In this document: in pieces, positions 9,063 to 16,257 of the stretch | How the letters are laid out: each line of letters starts with the position of its first letter | How positions within the stretch are numbered: position 1 is the first letter of the stretch | DNA from: Willaertia magna | Taxonomy: Eukaryota; Heterolobosea; Eutetramitea; Acrasida; Naegleriidae | NCBI GenBank assembly: GCA_902984215.1 | Contig: CADWAF010002533.1 | Location: 1-17,136, forward strand | Direction of reading: 5' to 3' | DNA length: 17,136 bases | Made by a program: the position numbers and the translations under genes | Notes under the pieces: model-generated | Told to the model about the DNA's origin: nothing | What the model saw: the letters and a program-made list of their open reading frames with translations, nothing else | The model's database searches: none

Positions 9063-9526
9063 TTTTCCAATTTTTCTTTTTTTAAAAATAAATTTAATTT
9101 TCCATCTTTTTGAAAACGTTTTCAAGTAAAACCATCACGTGACATTAAGAAAAACCTCTCAGCCCAATCCCAGCTTCATATTTAAATAGAAAATAAATAA
9201 AAGGTTGTTTTCTACGTAGTGTAGGCATGTAACTTCAAAAAATTAAGAAACATCATCTTGATGTGAAATTCAAGTGAAATTCTTTGTAAAATTAGAAAAA
9301 AAAAATTAACAAAATCAATAATAAATAATACTTTAACACAATTATTACACACAATTACATACTACTACTTCTTCATTTAACACAGTGTAATATTACACAC
9401 ACACACAACTACCCTTTCGGAAAAGAATTTTATTCTTTTTTTATACATATCAAAATAAATAAATGGATAACAACAAATAATTATTTATACACAATAATAA
9501 TATATATTAACTTTTATAAATCCAAA
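9063..9526. promoter_or_regulatory. divergent promoter region between the nucleotidase and Asn-rich genes
   Basis: This 464-nt spacer separates two divergent genes and holds no coding segment I can support. It contains a palindromic E-box TCACGTGA (9135-9142) 73 nt upstream of the nucleotidase ATG and a perfect 14-bp palindrome GTGTAATATTACAC (9385-9398). A short CA run follows the palindrome and poly-A tracts lie near 9300. A very AT-rich leader precedes the plus-strand ATG. The regulatory roles are inference. Confidence 0.45.
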
Positions 9527-10618
9527 ATGAAAAGATCCTTTCATATCTTTTGTACAGATTTAGAATCTAATCAACATGATTATGTTAATAATAATGAAAA
9601 GAATAATATAGTGATTGAAAAAATTAACGAAATTGTAAATAATCATTCTTCTTTTATTATTATGCAACAAGAACAACAAGAAAATTTTAATCATATAATT
9701 AATTCTTTTCAATTAAATAATCATTCTTTTAATAATAATTTTAATAATAATTTTAATAATAATTTTAATAATAATGTTAACAATTCATTTAAGAATTTAT
9801 TTAATTGTGACAATTTAAATTATCAACAACAACAAGAATTATTATCAACAATCACAACCACAACTGCAAATAAAAGTACAACTGAAATTTCAACAATGAG
9901 TGATGATGAAAATGATATAAATGAACATGATAATTACAATAATTTCAATAATGATAATTACAATAATAAAGAACAACAAGAATTTGATGAAATTCATTTT
10001 CGTTCCAAACAAACAAAAAAACAAAAAAACAATTTAACTTCAAAATGTAAAATTAATTTAAGAAATCAAGTTATTGAACAAACTAAATTTCACATTTACA
10101 ATAATAATTGTAACCATTTAATTATTAATAATAATAATTCTAACACTTTAAATAATCATTACAATAAAAATAATAATTTAAATAATAATTTAATTAAAAA
10201 TAATTTTAAAAATTTAAATAAAAATAATTTAAAAAGAAAAGAAATTCCACTCAACGAAATATTTTCATTTTTACAAGAATTTAAAAATATATTTTATACA
10301 AAATATTTTGAAATGTTATTTAAATTATTACAAATAATTAAACAACAAGAATTAATAGAATTTAAAAGAAAATTAATAAAAGAAATTATTGATAGAGGAA
10401 TTTATGAATTAATTTGTAATTTTTATTTTAATTGTAACAATTATTGTAACAATCATTGTAATCATAATTTAAATAATCATAATTTAAATAATTGTAATGA
10501 TAATTGTAATGATTGTAATAAAATAAAATTTAAGAATGAAATGGAAAGAAGTCTAGTACAAGAATTTATTGAGATTTGTTATGAAAGTATTGAAGAATCT
10601 CATAGATTAATTGATTAA
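9527..10618 (+). CDS. Asn-rich protein of unknown function
   Basis: A single uninterrupted frame of 363 residues runs from ATG at 9527 to TAA, preceded by an AT-rich leader. I do not recognise a family. Low-complexity Asn tracts dominate, including a tandem NNNF array around residue 70 and Asn/Cys/His-rich text (NLNNHNLNNCNDNCND) near residue 320. Two more ordinary helical stretches stand out. The first, about residues 238-300 (EIPLNEIFSFLQEF... to ...IYELICNFYF), is hydrophobic and Lys/Glu patterned. The second is the C-terminal ERSLVQEFIEICYESIEESH. These may form one helical domain split by a low-complexity insert. No signal peptide or membrane segment is evident. The long open frame in very AT-rich DNA, where stops should be frequent, supports a real gene. 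Confidence 0.75.
   Translation: MKRSFHIFCTDLESNQHDYVNNNEKNNIVIEKINEIVNNHSSFIIMQQEQQENFNHIINSFQLNNHSFNNNFNNNFNNNFNNNVNNSFKNLFNCDNLNYQQQQELLSTITTTTANKSTTEISTMSDDENDINEHDNYNNFNNDNYNNKEQQEFDEIHFRSKQTKKQKNNLTSKCKINLRNQVIEQTKFHIYNNNCNHLIINNNNSNTLNNHYNKNNNLNNNLIKNNFKNLNKNNLKRKEIPLNEIFSFLQEFKNIFYTKYFEMLFKLLQIIKQQELIEFKRKLIKEIIDRGIYELICNFYFNCNNYCNNHCNHNLNNHNLNNCNDNCNDCNKIKFKNEMERSLVQEFIEICYESIEESHRLID
9731..9778 (+). repeat. 12-nt tandem repeat encoding NNNF units
   Basis: Four consecutive copies of AATAATAATTTT, the last ending GTT, encode repeated Asn-Asn-Asn-Phe inside the Asn-rich protein. The unit is in frame, so copy-number change would alter length without a frameshift. Confidence 0.85.
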
Positions 10619-10797
10619 TTTATTTTTAATTTATTTATTTTAATTTTGATTGATTGATTGATTGGATTGGATTATATGTTTACAAACTTTACAAAAAAAG
10701 TTAAGAAAAAGATTTTTTTAACAAATAAAAAGATTTATTATTTACAATGATTTACAAAATTAAATTGTTTAATAATAAAGTTTTACAAAAATTATTA
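10619..10797. other. convergent 3' flank with GATT repeat and a motif shared with 14622-14639
   Basis: This AT-rich spacer between two convergent genes contains a short GATT/GATTG run (about 10646-10670). It also holds AAAAAGTTAAGAAAAAGA (10695-10712), an 18-mer found again downstream of the RGS-fusion gene. No gene is visible. Confidence 0.4.
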
Positions 10798-10974
10798 TTA
10801 CTTTTTTAAACTATTAATTACAGTTTTTTTTTGTTTAATCATTTTTTGTAAATTAGAAACTTGATTTACAACTTTTTTATTGTTATTTTTTGTAATGGTT
10901 ATCATTTCTTTTTCCTTTTTATATTTTTGTTTTAATTGATTAATAAATTCTTTATTTACTTTTTGGTGTTCCAT
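10798..10974 (-). CDS. small Lys-rich helical protein, unknown
   Basis: ATG at 10974-10972 opens 58 codons to TAA at 10800-10798. The product is basic and looks like a single amphipathic helix or coiled coil: MEHQKVNKEFINQLKQKYKK, then a charged middle, then NQVSNLQKMIKQKKTVINSL. It has no Cys, signal peptide or membrane segment, and I recognise no family. A frame of this length without stops in DNA this AT-rich, with an ATG preceded by an A-rich leader as at the other genes here, makes it a fair small-gene candidate. It is divergent from the HTATIP2-like gene and convergent with the Asn-rich gene. Poly-A-rich DNA can generate Lys-rich frames by chance, so confidence is limited. Confidence 0.45.
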   Translation of the reverse strand: MEHQKVNKEFINQLKQKYKKEKEMITITKNNNKKVVNQVSNLQKMIKQKKTVINSLKK

Positions 10975-11093
10975 TTTTTTAATTTTTTTAAATTTATTTT
11001 AAATTTATTTTAAATATTGCGCGCTATAGTTTGTTTAATTTTTTTTTAAATTATTTTTTTAAATTATTTTTTAATAATTTTAAAAATTAATAG

Positions 11094-11215
11094 TGAGTAA
11101 AATTTGTCAACTTTGTGAAGAAGGAAATATTCCAATTTCAATTAATAATTTCACTTTAGCCAGTCAACTAATGATTTTTGTAAAGTATTTTATGCAATGT
11201 TATAAAAAAAATTAA
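11094..11215 (+). pseudogene. orphan coding fragment with a CxxC motif
   Basis: Directly after an acceptor-like TTAATAG, a frame runs 39 codons to TAA: SKICQLCEEGNIPISINNFT, then LASQLMIFVKYFMQC. The C-x-x-C, the later P and the N-F-T-L-A-S-x-L pattern look like the tail of a Cys-rich (RING/B-box-like) region, but the piece is too short to assign. It has no ATG at its start and lies seven bases before the HTATIP2-like start codon. It is probably a relic exon or a duplicated gene fragment. The alternative is chance. Confidence 0.3.
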
Positions 11216-11222
11216 AAAAAAA

Positions 11223-12257
11223 ATGTCTTCTGCAAATTTGATTGCAATTGTCATTGGGTCAACTGGTAAGTATCATCTTTTGTCACCACATCTTCTCCGA
11301 ACAAACAATTAAAATCAATAAAACAATTAAAAATAAAAACAAATAAATTCAAACAAACAAATAAAAGGCTTAATTGGTAAAAAATTAGTTCAATTATTAT
11401 CAAAACAAACAAATACTTATAGTAAAATTGTAGCTTTAAGTAGACAAAAAGAAAATCCTTTTCTAGGCTTAACAGCAACTAATAATCAAAATAATCAAAG
11501 TAATAATGCAATAGTACCAATAGAACATGTAACTATTGATAATTTTGATAATCTTTCACAATATGAAGAACATTTTAAAGATATTTCTGAAGCTTATTGT
11601 TGTTTAGGTACAACTATTAAGAAAGTAAATAATTCAAAGGAAATGTTTCGTCATGTTGATTTTGATTATCCAAATGAATTTGCTTCTTTATGTTATAAAC
11701 AATTTAGGCTACAATTAGAGCAAGAGGCTATTAACAACCATAATGAAGCGATGAATAATCAAAAAAAGAAACAATTCTTTATAGTTACTTCAACTGGTGC
11801 GGATAGTAATTCAATGTTCTTTTATAGTCAAGTAAAGGGAGATATTGAAACTGCTCTTGTTGAAAAGCAAACTGAAATTCTTAACAATAATAACAATACA
11901 AAAGAAATTTATTTACATATTTGTAGACCAGGTTTACTTTTAGGAGAAAGACAAGAAAGTAGAATAGGTGAAAGTATTGCTCAAGGGTTTAATTCGGCAC
12001 TTAGTTGGTTATTACCAAAAAGTATTTCAGGTATTGAAGCTAAAGATGTTGCTAGGGCAATGTTAGATTTATCGGAAAGAATAAGAAATCAACAAGAAGG
12101 ACATGAAGAAGGCAATAAGAATAATAATAACAATAATAATATACTATTAGATGAATCGGTAAATCCAAAAAGTAAAGTGGAGAAACATGTTTATGTACAT
12201 ACGAATGCAAGATTAAAGGATTTTGCCTCATCCTTTGTGGAGAAATATGGAATGTAG
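11223..12257 (+). CDS. HTATIP2: HTATIP2/TIP30-like oxidoreductase (atypical short-chain dehydrogenase)
   Basis: Exon 1 (11223-11265) and exon 2 (11368-12257) join in phase 1 over a 102-nt intron (G|GTAAGT...AAAAG|GC), giving about 310 residues. The splice completes the dinucleotide-binding G-x-x-G-x-x-G motif (GSTGLIG, residues 12-18) in the first Rossmann strand, so the exon pair is well supported. Family landmarks follow: EAYCCLGTT, VTSTGADSNS, YSQVK (Y167, K171, the SDR YxxxK pair), RPGLLLGERQESR and DVARAML. Human HTATIP2 and the yeast homologue Fmp52 belong to this NADPH-binding group. The physiological substrate is not established by sequence. Asn-rich inserts (for example near residues 190 and 270) enlarge the protein beyond the roughly 240 residues usual for the family. 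The stop is TAG, directly followed by TAA. Confidence 0.93.
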
Positions 12258-12718
12258 TAATTGGTTGTTTGTCCTCACTTATTATTATTACTTATTGTAT
12301 ATATATATATGTATTGTAGATTATTAATTTATTCGTTTCATCATTCATTTCGTTTTTCATTCCTTTTGGTATGTCTTTCCAATGAATATAAGATCTCATG
12401 CTAAGGTTAATTAATACTACTAATCATCCACGCGCAAAGAAAGGTTTCTTTTCTAAACGTTGCAGTTATCATCTCCACAAAGCTATTTACTACAAGTCTT
12501 TCTATATAGTTCTTGTAGAGCTGATACTATTAGAAATGAGTCCCACGACCATTGTTGGCTATGAACCGCCTACTTTAGGCCAATCAACCACAACCCTTCT
12601 TTCTCGAAAATTTCAAAGGATCCCGCATTCGAATCTATCCAACAACAAAAAATTGGAATCAAAATAAAAGAATTTTAAAGAGGAAAAATTGCATTAAAAA
12701 AAAAATAATTGAACGAGA
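12258..12718. other. intergenic region with a (TA)n run and a GC-richer patch
   Basis: After the HTATIP2-like stop comes an AT-rich stretch with a short TATATATATA run (about 12300). A patch of more balanced composition (about 12420-12640) then precedes the next gene. An 89-codon open frame at 12398-12667 crosses this patch but shows no family resemblance, and its hydrophilic text has no domain pattern. I treat the patch as promoter or 5' leader, possibly a relic. No tRNA or snRNA fold was found. Confidence 0.35.
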
Positions 12719-14546
12719 ATGACTGAAGTTTCAAAGAGTCAAACCAATCTTATTGCTGGTTTCAAAGATAACAATAATAAATTGTCATTTCACGGTAATA
12801 ATAATAACAGACGTGCATCATCTATTTTTGAATATCCAAATCTATGTCCACATTTAGATCAAGAATTTTTTAAAAGTATGGTAACCATTGGTGGTAAACA
12901 TAATATTAGTGAATTAAGTAATAAACATACAGTATTATTAATTTTTAGAAGATTTTTAACATATGGTGGATGTTGTTTATGTAATAGAAGAATGGTACAA
13001 ATGGTTGAATGTATTAAATCTTTATATCAATTAAATATCATTCCTGTCATTTGTCATCCAGATGAAGAAACTTTAGACCAAACTTTTTTTGATTCTGTAA
13101 GTTTATTCACACATAATAATCATTTTAACCATCTTAATCATTAACTTTACAACTTTTATTTATAAATATTTACAATTTTTTTTTTAGTGGGACAACCAAG
13201 TCATCTCCAACACATTAAGAATTCACGATAAAAACTATGAATTCGCCACACAACTAGGTTGTGAACGTAAAATCCCACATTTCCTTTTAAAATATGGTAT
13301 TAGTGGTGCAATTGTAGCAAAAAAAATTGAAATTCAAGAAAATATAAAACAAATTTTAGAATTTGACACGAGTAAATATGAAGCAACATTTGGACCAAAA
13401 ATGTTTTTAATTAGAAATGATAAAGTAATACATAAATTTGATCATGGAATGTTTGATACTTTTTATAAAATTGATGTATTAAATGTTGCTATAATGAAAT
13501 TTAATGAATTATTTGATTCGTTTGAAGAAGAAGAAGATGATGATGATGAAAAGATGACAACTAGTTGTAAATTATTGTCAACAACTAATAATAATAATAA
13601 TAATTTAACACAACAAGAAGAAGATGTTGCTATTGATTATAATGCTAATGAAATGACATTAATTGAAGAAGAATCAACAACAATTAATAATAAGACAGTA
13701 ATTAATAATAATGAAGAGAATAATAATGAAAACAATAATAATGAAGATGATGATGATGAAGAAGAAGAAGAAAGTGATACTTATAGTTTAGAAGAAACAC
13801 CAAGACCTTCCTATATGACTTACAAGGCTTACGAAAAGAAACCAAAAATTAGAAATCCAATTCCAGTAAATCCAATAGAAAGACAAGAACAATTAAATCA
13901 ACAAACGGAAAAGGCTAAACGAAAATTTATTAAAAAGAAATCTTTTAGTTGTTTTAAGGCTGAAAAGGAAGAAGAAGAAGAACATACAAAAGAACAAGAA
14001 CAAGAAAAGAATGAATTAATTGAAATTTTAAAAAATAATGAAAAACGTAAATATTTTAAATTATTTGCTTTAAAAGAATTTAATGCTGAAAATATTTTAT
14101 TTTGGGAAGAAGTTCAATTTCAATTTAAAAATTTATTTGAAAATCAAAATAATAAATTAAACCAAAATAATAAATTAAATAATAAATTAAAAAAAAAGAT
14201 GATAAAAAGGGCAAAGAAATTGGCAAAGAAATATATTTTAGATGAACAAAGTATTTGTCATATAAATACAAGTGATAAATTAAGAAATAAAGTGAAAGAA
14301 CAGTTAGAGTTATTTAAATCAATAAAGATGACAACAACAACAACAAATAAGAATAATAAGAATAGTGGAAAAGAAAGTAATGTGAATAGTGATATAAATG
14401 TGGGTAGTGATACTAGTAAAGAAGAAGAATTTAAAAAGATATTTGATTCAATAATTAATGAAATGATGAGTGGAATGATGAGAGATATGTTTATGAGATT
14501 TAAATTATCTTCTCTTTATCAAGAGATGAATAAAAATTGTAAATAA
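12719..14546 (+). CDS. peroxiredoxin-like (PRXL2/AhpC-TSA_2-type) domain fused to a C-terminal RGS domain
   Basis: Exons 12719-13096 and 13188-14546 join in phase 0 over a 91-nt intron (TCT|GTAAGT...TTTTTAG|TGG), giving 578 residues. Residues about 50-225 look thioredoxin-fold. VLLIFRRF is followed by GGCCLCNRRM (C85, C86, C88, at the place of the CxxC of PRXL2-type proteins), then LNIIPVICHPDEET, and later GPKMFLIRNDKVIHKFDHG. An acidic Asn/Glu/Asp-rich linker follows (about 210-330), then a basic segment. From about residue 400 an RGS domain reads RKYFKLFALKEFNAENILFW, with the F-x-x-E-(N/S)-(I/L)-x-F-W core near residues 422-435. A low-complexity KLNQNNKLNNK insert follows, and the terminal helix ends MRDMFMRFKLSSLYQEM. 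RGS domains speed GTP hydrolysis by G-alpha. A redox-linked regulator is inference. The peroxiredoxin call is moderate and the RGS call strong. Confidence 0.88.
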
Positions 14547-14581
14547 TATATTTAAATTTATTTAACAATTATAATTTGAAG

Positions 14582-14626
14582 TTTTTCAACCACAAGTTTG
14601 TTTACAACATATTAATTGTTGAAAAA
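14582..14626. repeat. inverted repeat between convergent genes
   Basis: TTTTTCAAC (14582-14590) is a perfect inverted match of GTTGAAAAA (14618-14626), in the 81-nt gap between the RGS-fusion stop and the end of the minus-strand RCC1-like frame. The position would suit 3' end formation of either transcript. The AT-rich context makes chance pairing possible. Confidence 0.45.
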
Positions 14627-14627
14627 G

Positions 14628-15712
14628 TTAAGAAAAAGAAACCCAATATCTACGGCCATACCACTGTTCAAGCACCTCATCCCGTCCGATTTGAGAAGTT
14701 AAGCACATTAGGGCTACATTAGTACTGAGATGACCAAGTGAATTATATCCAATAGCTTTCTATTAAAAAAATAAATATTTAAATAATCATCATAATACAC
14801 TAATAAATTACTTACTTAATAAAACAACAAAATGATAATAACCACCTTTCACATCAATAATTTCACTTTCCTTTTCAAATGGAGTTGACATGTATTGAAA
14901 TTTATCTAAATTTGGTTGTAAATTACCTAATTCTCCAAAAGTACTTGAACCATAACCATAAATTTTATTTCCACTTGTAACTAATAAATAAGTTTTAAAA
15001 GAACAACCAATACATTTAATTGTATTTGAATTATAATTGTCAATTTCGCTTGTGTCAATTTCTTTAGGTGAATTTGTGACTTTATAAATTTTATTATTAT
15101 CTAATTTGGAAATTAAAATTAATTTTTGTTTATACAAAATAATAATTATAAAAAAATAATAATTGTAAAATACATACTGTCAACTATAATAAATTTTTTT
15201 GACAAGGGTCCAGTAAATATCATTTTAATTCCACAATTTTCAAAATTTAAAGTTGTTGATGTTTCATCATTGTTAAAAATTGTAATGTTATCGTTATTTA
15301 ATTGAAGAATCAAATTTGAAAAGTTTGCATATAAATTTTTTAAATTATTTTTTAAATTATTTTCAATATTTAATTTATTCCAAAAATGAGTTCGTGAAGT
15401 TTCAAAATTCCCAAAATAATAAATTTCATTTTTTTCTGTTCAAAAGTTTTACCGTTTTTTTGTAAAAAAGTTAAAATTAATATAATTTTAAAATAAAATT
15501 GTAAATAAAATAAAAAATTAATATTTACCATTACAAATAACAACAAATTCAGCTCCACAAACAACTTGTTTAATAATTTTACAATTTTCAGGAAATTTTA
15601 AAGTATTCCATTTTGTTTCGTCAATTTTAACATTTTTTTCATTTTGTAATTCATTTTGAAAACTTTCTGCAAATAAAAATGTGTCATTTAGTGGTTGGTG
15701 TAGTCTCTTCAT
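14628..15712 (-). CDS. RCC1-repeat-like protein, truncated, with a C terminus reading through antisense 5S rDNA
   Basis: Exons 15712-15529, 15435-15178, 15100-14816 and probably 14755-14628, all joined in phase 1, give about 284 residues. RCC1-type beta-propeller blades are seen as repeats of C-G-A-E-F-x-V...x-I-Y-Y-F-G, GPLSKKFIIVD, and C-S-F-K-T-Y-L-L-V-T-S-G-N-K-I-Y-G-Y-G-S followed by FGELG. GGYYHFVVLL begins the next blade, which continues GYNSLGHL in the last exon. From there the frame enters the reverse complement of a 5S rRNA sequence, and about 35 further codons end at TAA (14630-14628). Joining exon 3 (donor A|GTAAGT) to exon 4 needs an AAAG acceptor four bases after a better AATAG. 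If unspliced, the protein ends at 14808. RCC1 proteins usually carry seven blades, so this copy is truncated. Exons 1-3 are well supported by the paralogue at 16258. The last exon is uncertain and the gene may be a pseudogene. Confidence 0.7.
14648..14732 (+). rRNA. 5S rRNA, 3'-truncated copy (probable pseudogene)
   Basis: The first ~85 nt of a 5S rRNA are clear: ATCTACGGCCATACCAC at the 5' end, CATCCCGTCCGATTTGAGAAG, GTTAAGC and TTAGTACTGAGATG. The 5' end, box A region and box C of the internal Pol III promoter are present. After GAGATG the sequence no longer matches: the loop E/helix IV remainder and the 3' strand that should pair with ATCTACGGC are missing. The helix II strands also pair poorly. 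No T run for Pol III termination follows closely. The lost 3' part is replaced by the RCC1-like exon on the other strand. Transcription from the retained internal promoter is possible, but a mature 5S is not. Confidence 0.8.
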
Positions 15713-16257
15713 TTTTTTTTTAATTTTTCGAGGAAATACCCGAATAACTTGTTACAACGTATTTTCTATGGGTTGTCCATTTAGGTCAGCAGTTTTTTTT
15801 GTCAGTTTTTAAATTTTTAAAAACTTATTAATCCCAAACACAAACAAACGGTATTATAGTAATTTAAATATTTACATTTACAAATCATCAAATATTTAAA
15901 ATTACAAATACAAATTTAAGCCAGAATTGTTTTTTTCCCAATTTACAGGGCTTCTTTTCAAAGATTGGACTGGCCTAAATTATTTCAGAACATCCATTCG
16001 TAAAGGAAACTAAGTAAGAAAAGTAGGTATTTAAAACAAACTAGTAAAACACTACTAGCAATAGTATACCATGGTTTGAAGATAACACCCCAATCTACTG
16101 TAGGCCAGCCGCGGTATTTTTTTTGGTTAACATTTAAAAAAAATATGCTCGCATAATTTCTAAAAAATGTCCTATACTTCTGCCTTAAATTAACAATTTT
16201 ACAATTTTGAAATTTAACATTTCTTAAGAAAACTTTTAAAAGGCGAAGAAGAAAAAA
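15713..16257. promoter_or_regulatory. shared spacer between head-to-head RCC1-like genes
   Basis: This 545-nt interval lies between two divergent start codons and must hold both promoters. Poly-T/poly-A leaders flank each ATG. The middle (about 15950-16115) is less AT-rich and has several small palindromes (ACCATGGT near 16070; CTAGTA/TACTAG around 16041-16058). A minus-strand frame at 16284-15985 has no protein-like pattern and is not called. I found no RNA gene. Confidence 0.45.

Noticed and set aside
9063..9125. A 21-codon upstream extension of the nucleotidase frame.
   Set aside because: It would have to start at TTG. The first ATG in frame is at 9062, and the extension is only a basic, low-information stretch.
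12398..12667. An 89-codon plus-strand open frame in a GC-richer patch.
   Set aside because: No domain-like pattern or recognisable family, and it ends 51 nt before the Prx-RGS start codon. It is better explained as leader or promoter DNA.
14733..14765. The sequence after GAGATG taken as a divergent but intact 5S 3' end.
   Set aside because: A few pairs (GGGCTA with TAGCTT) can form, but the 3' strand needed for helix I is absent and the same bases encode an RCC1 motif on the other strand.
16106..16116. CAGCCGCGGTA matches the universal small-subunit rRNA 530-loop sequence.
   Set aside because: Flanking bases do not match rRNA on either side, so an 11-base coincidence is the simpler reading.
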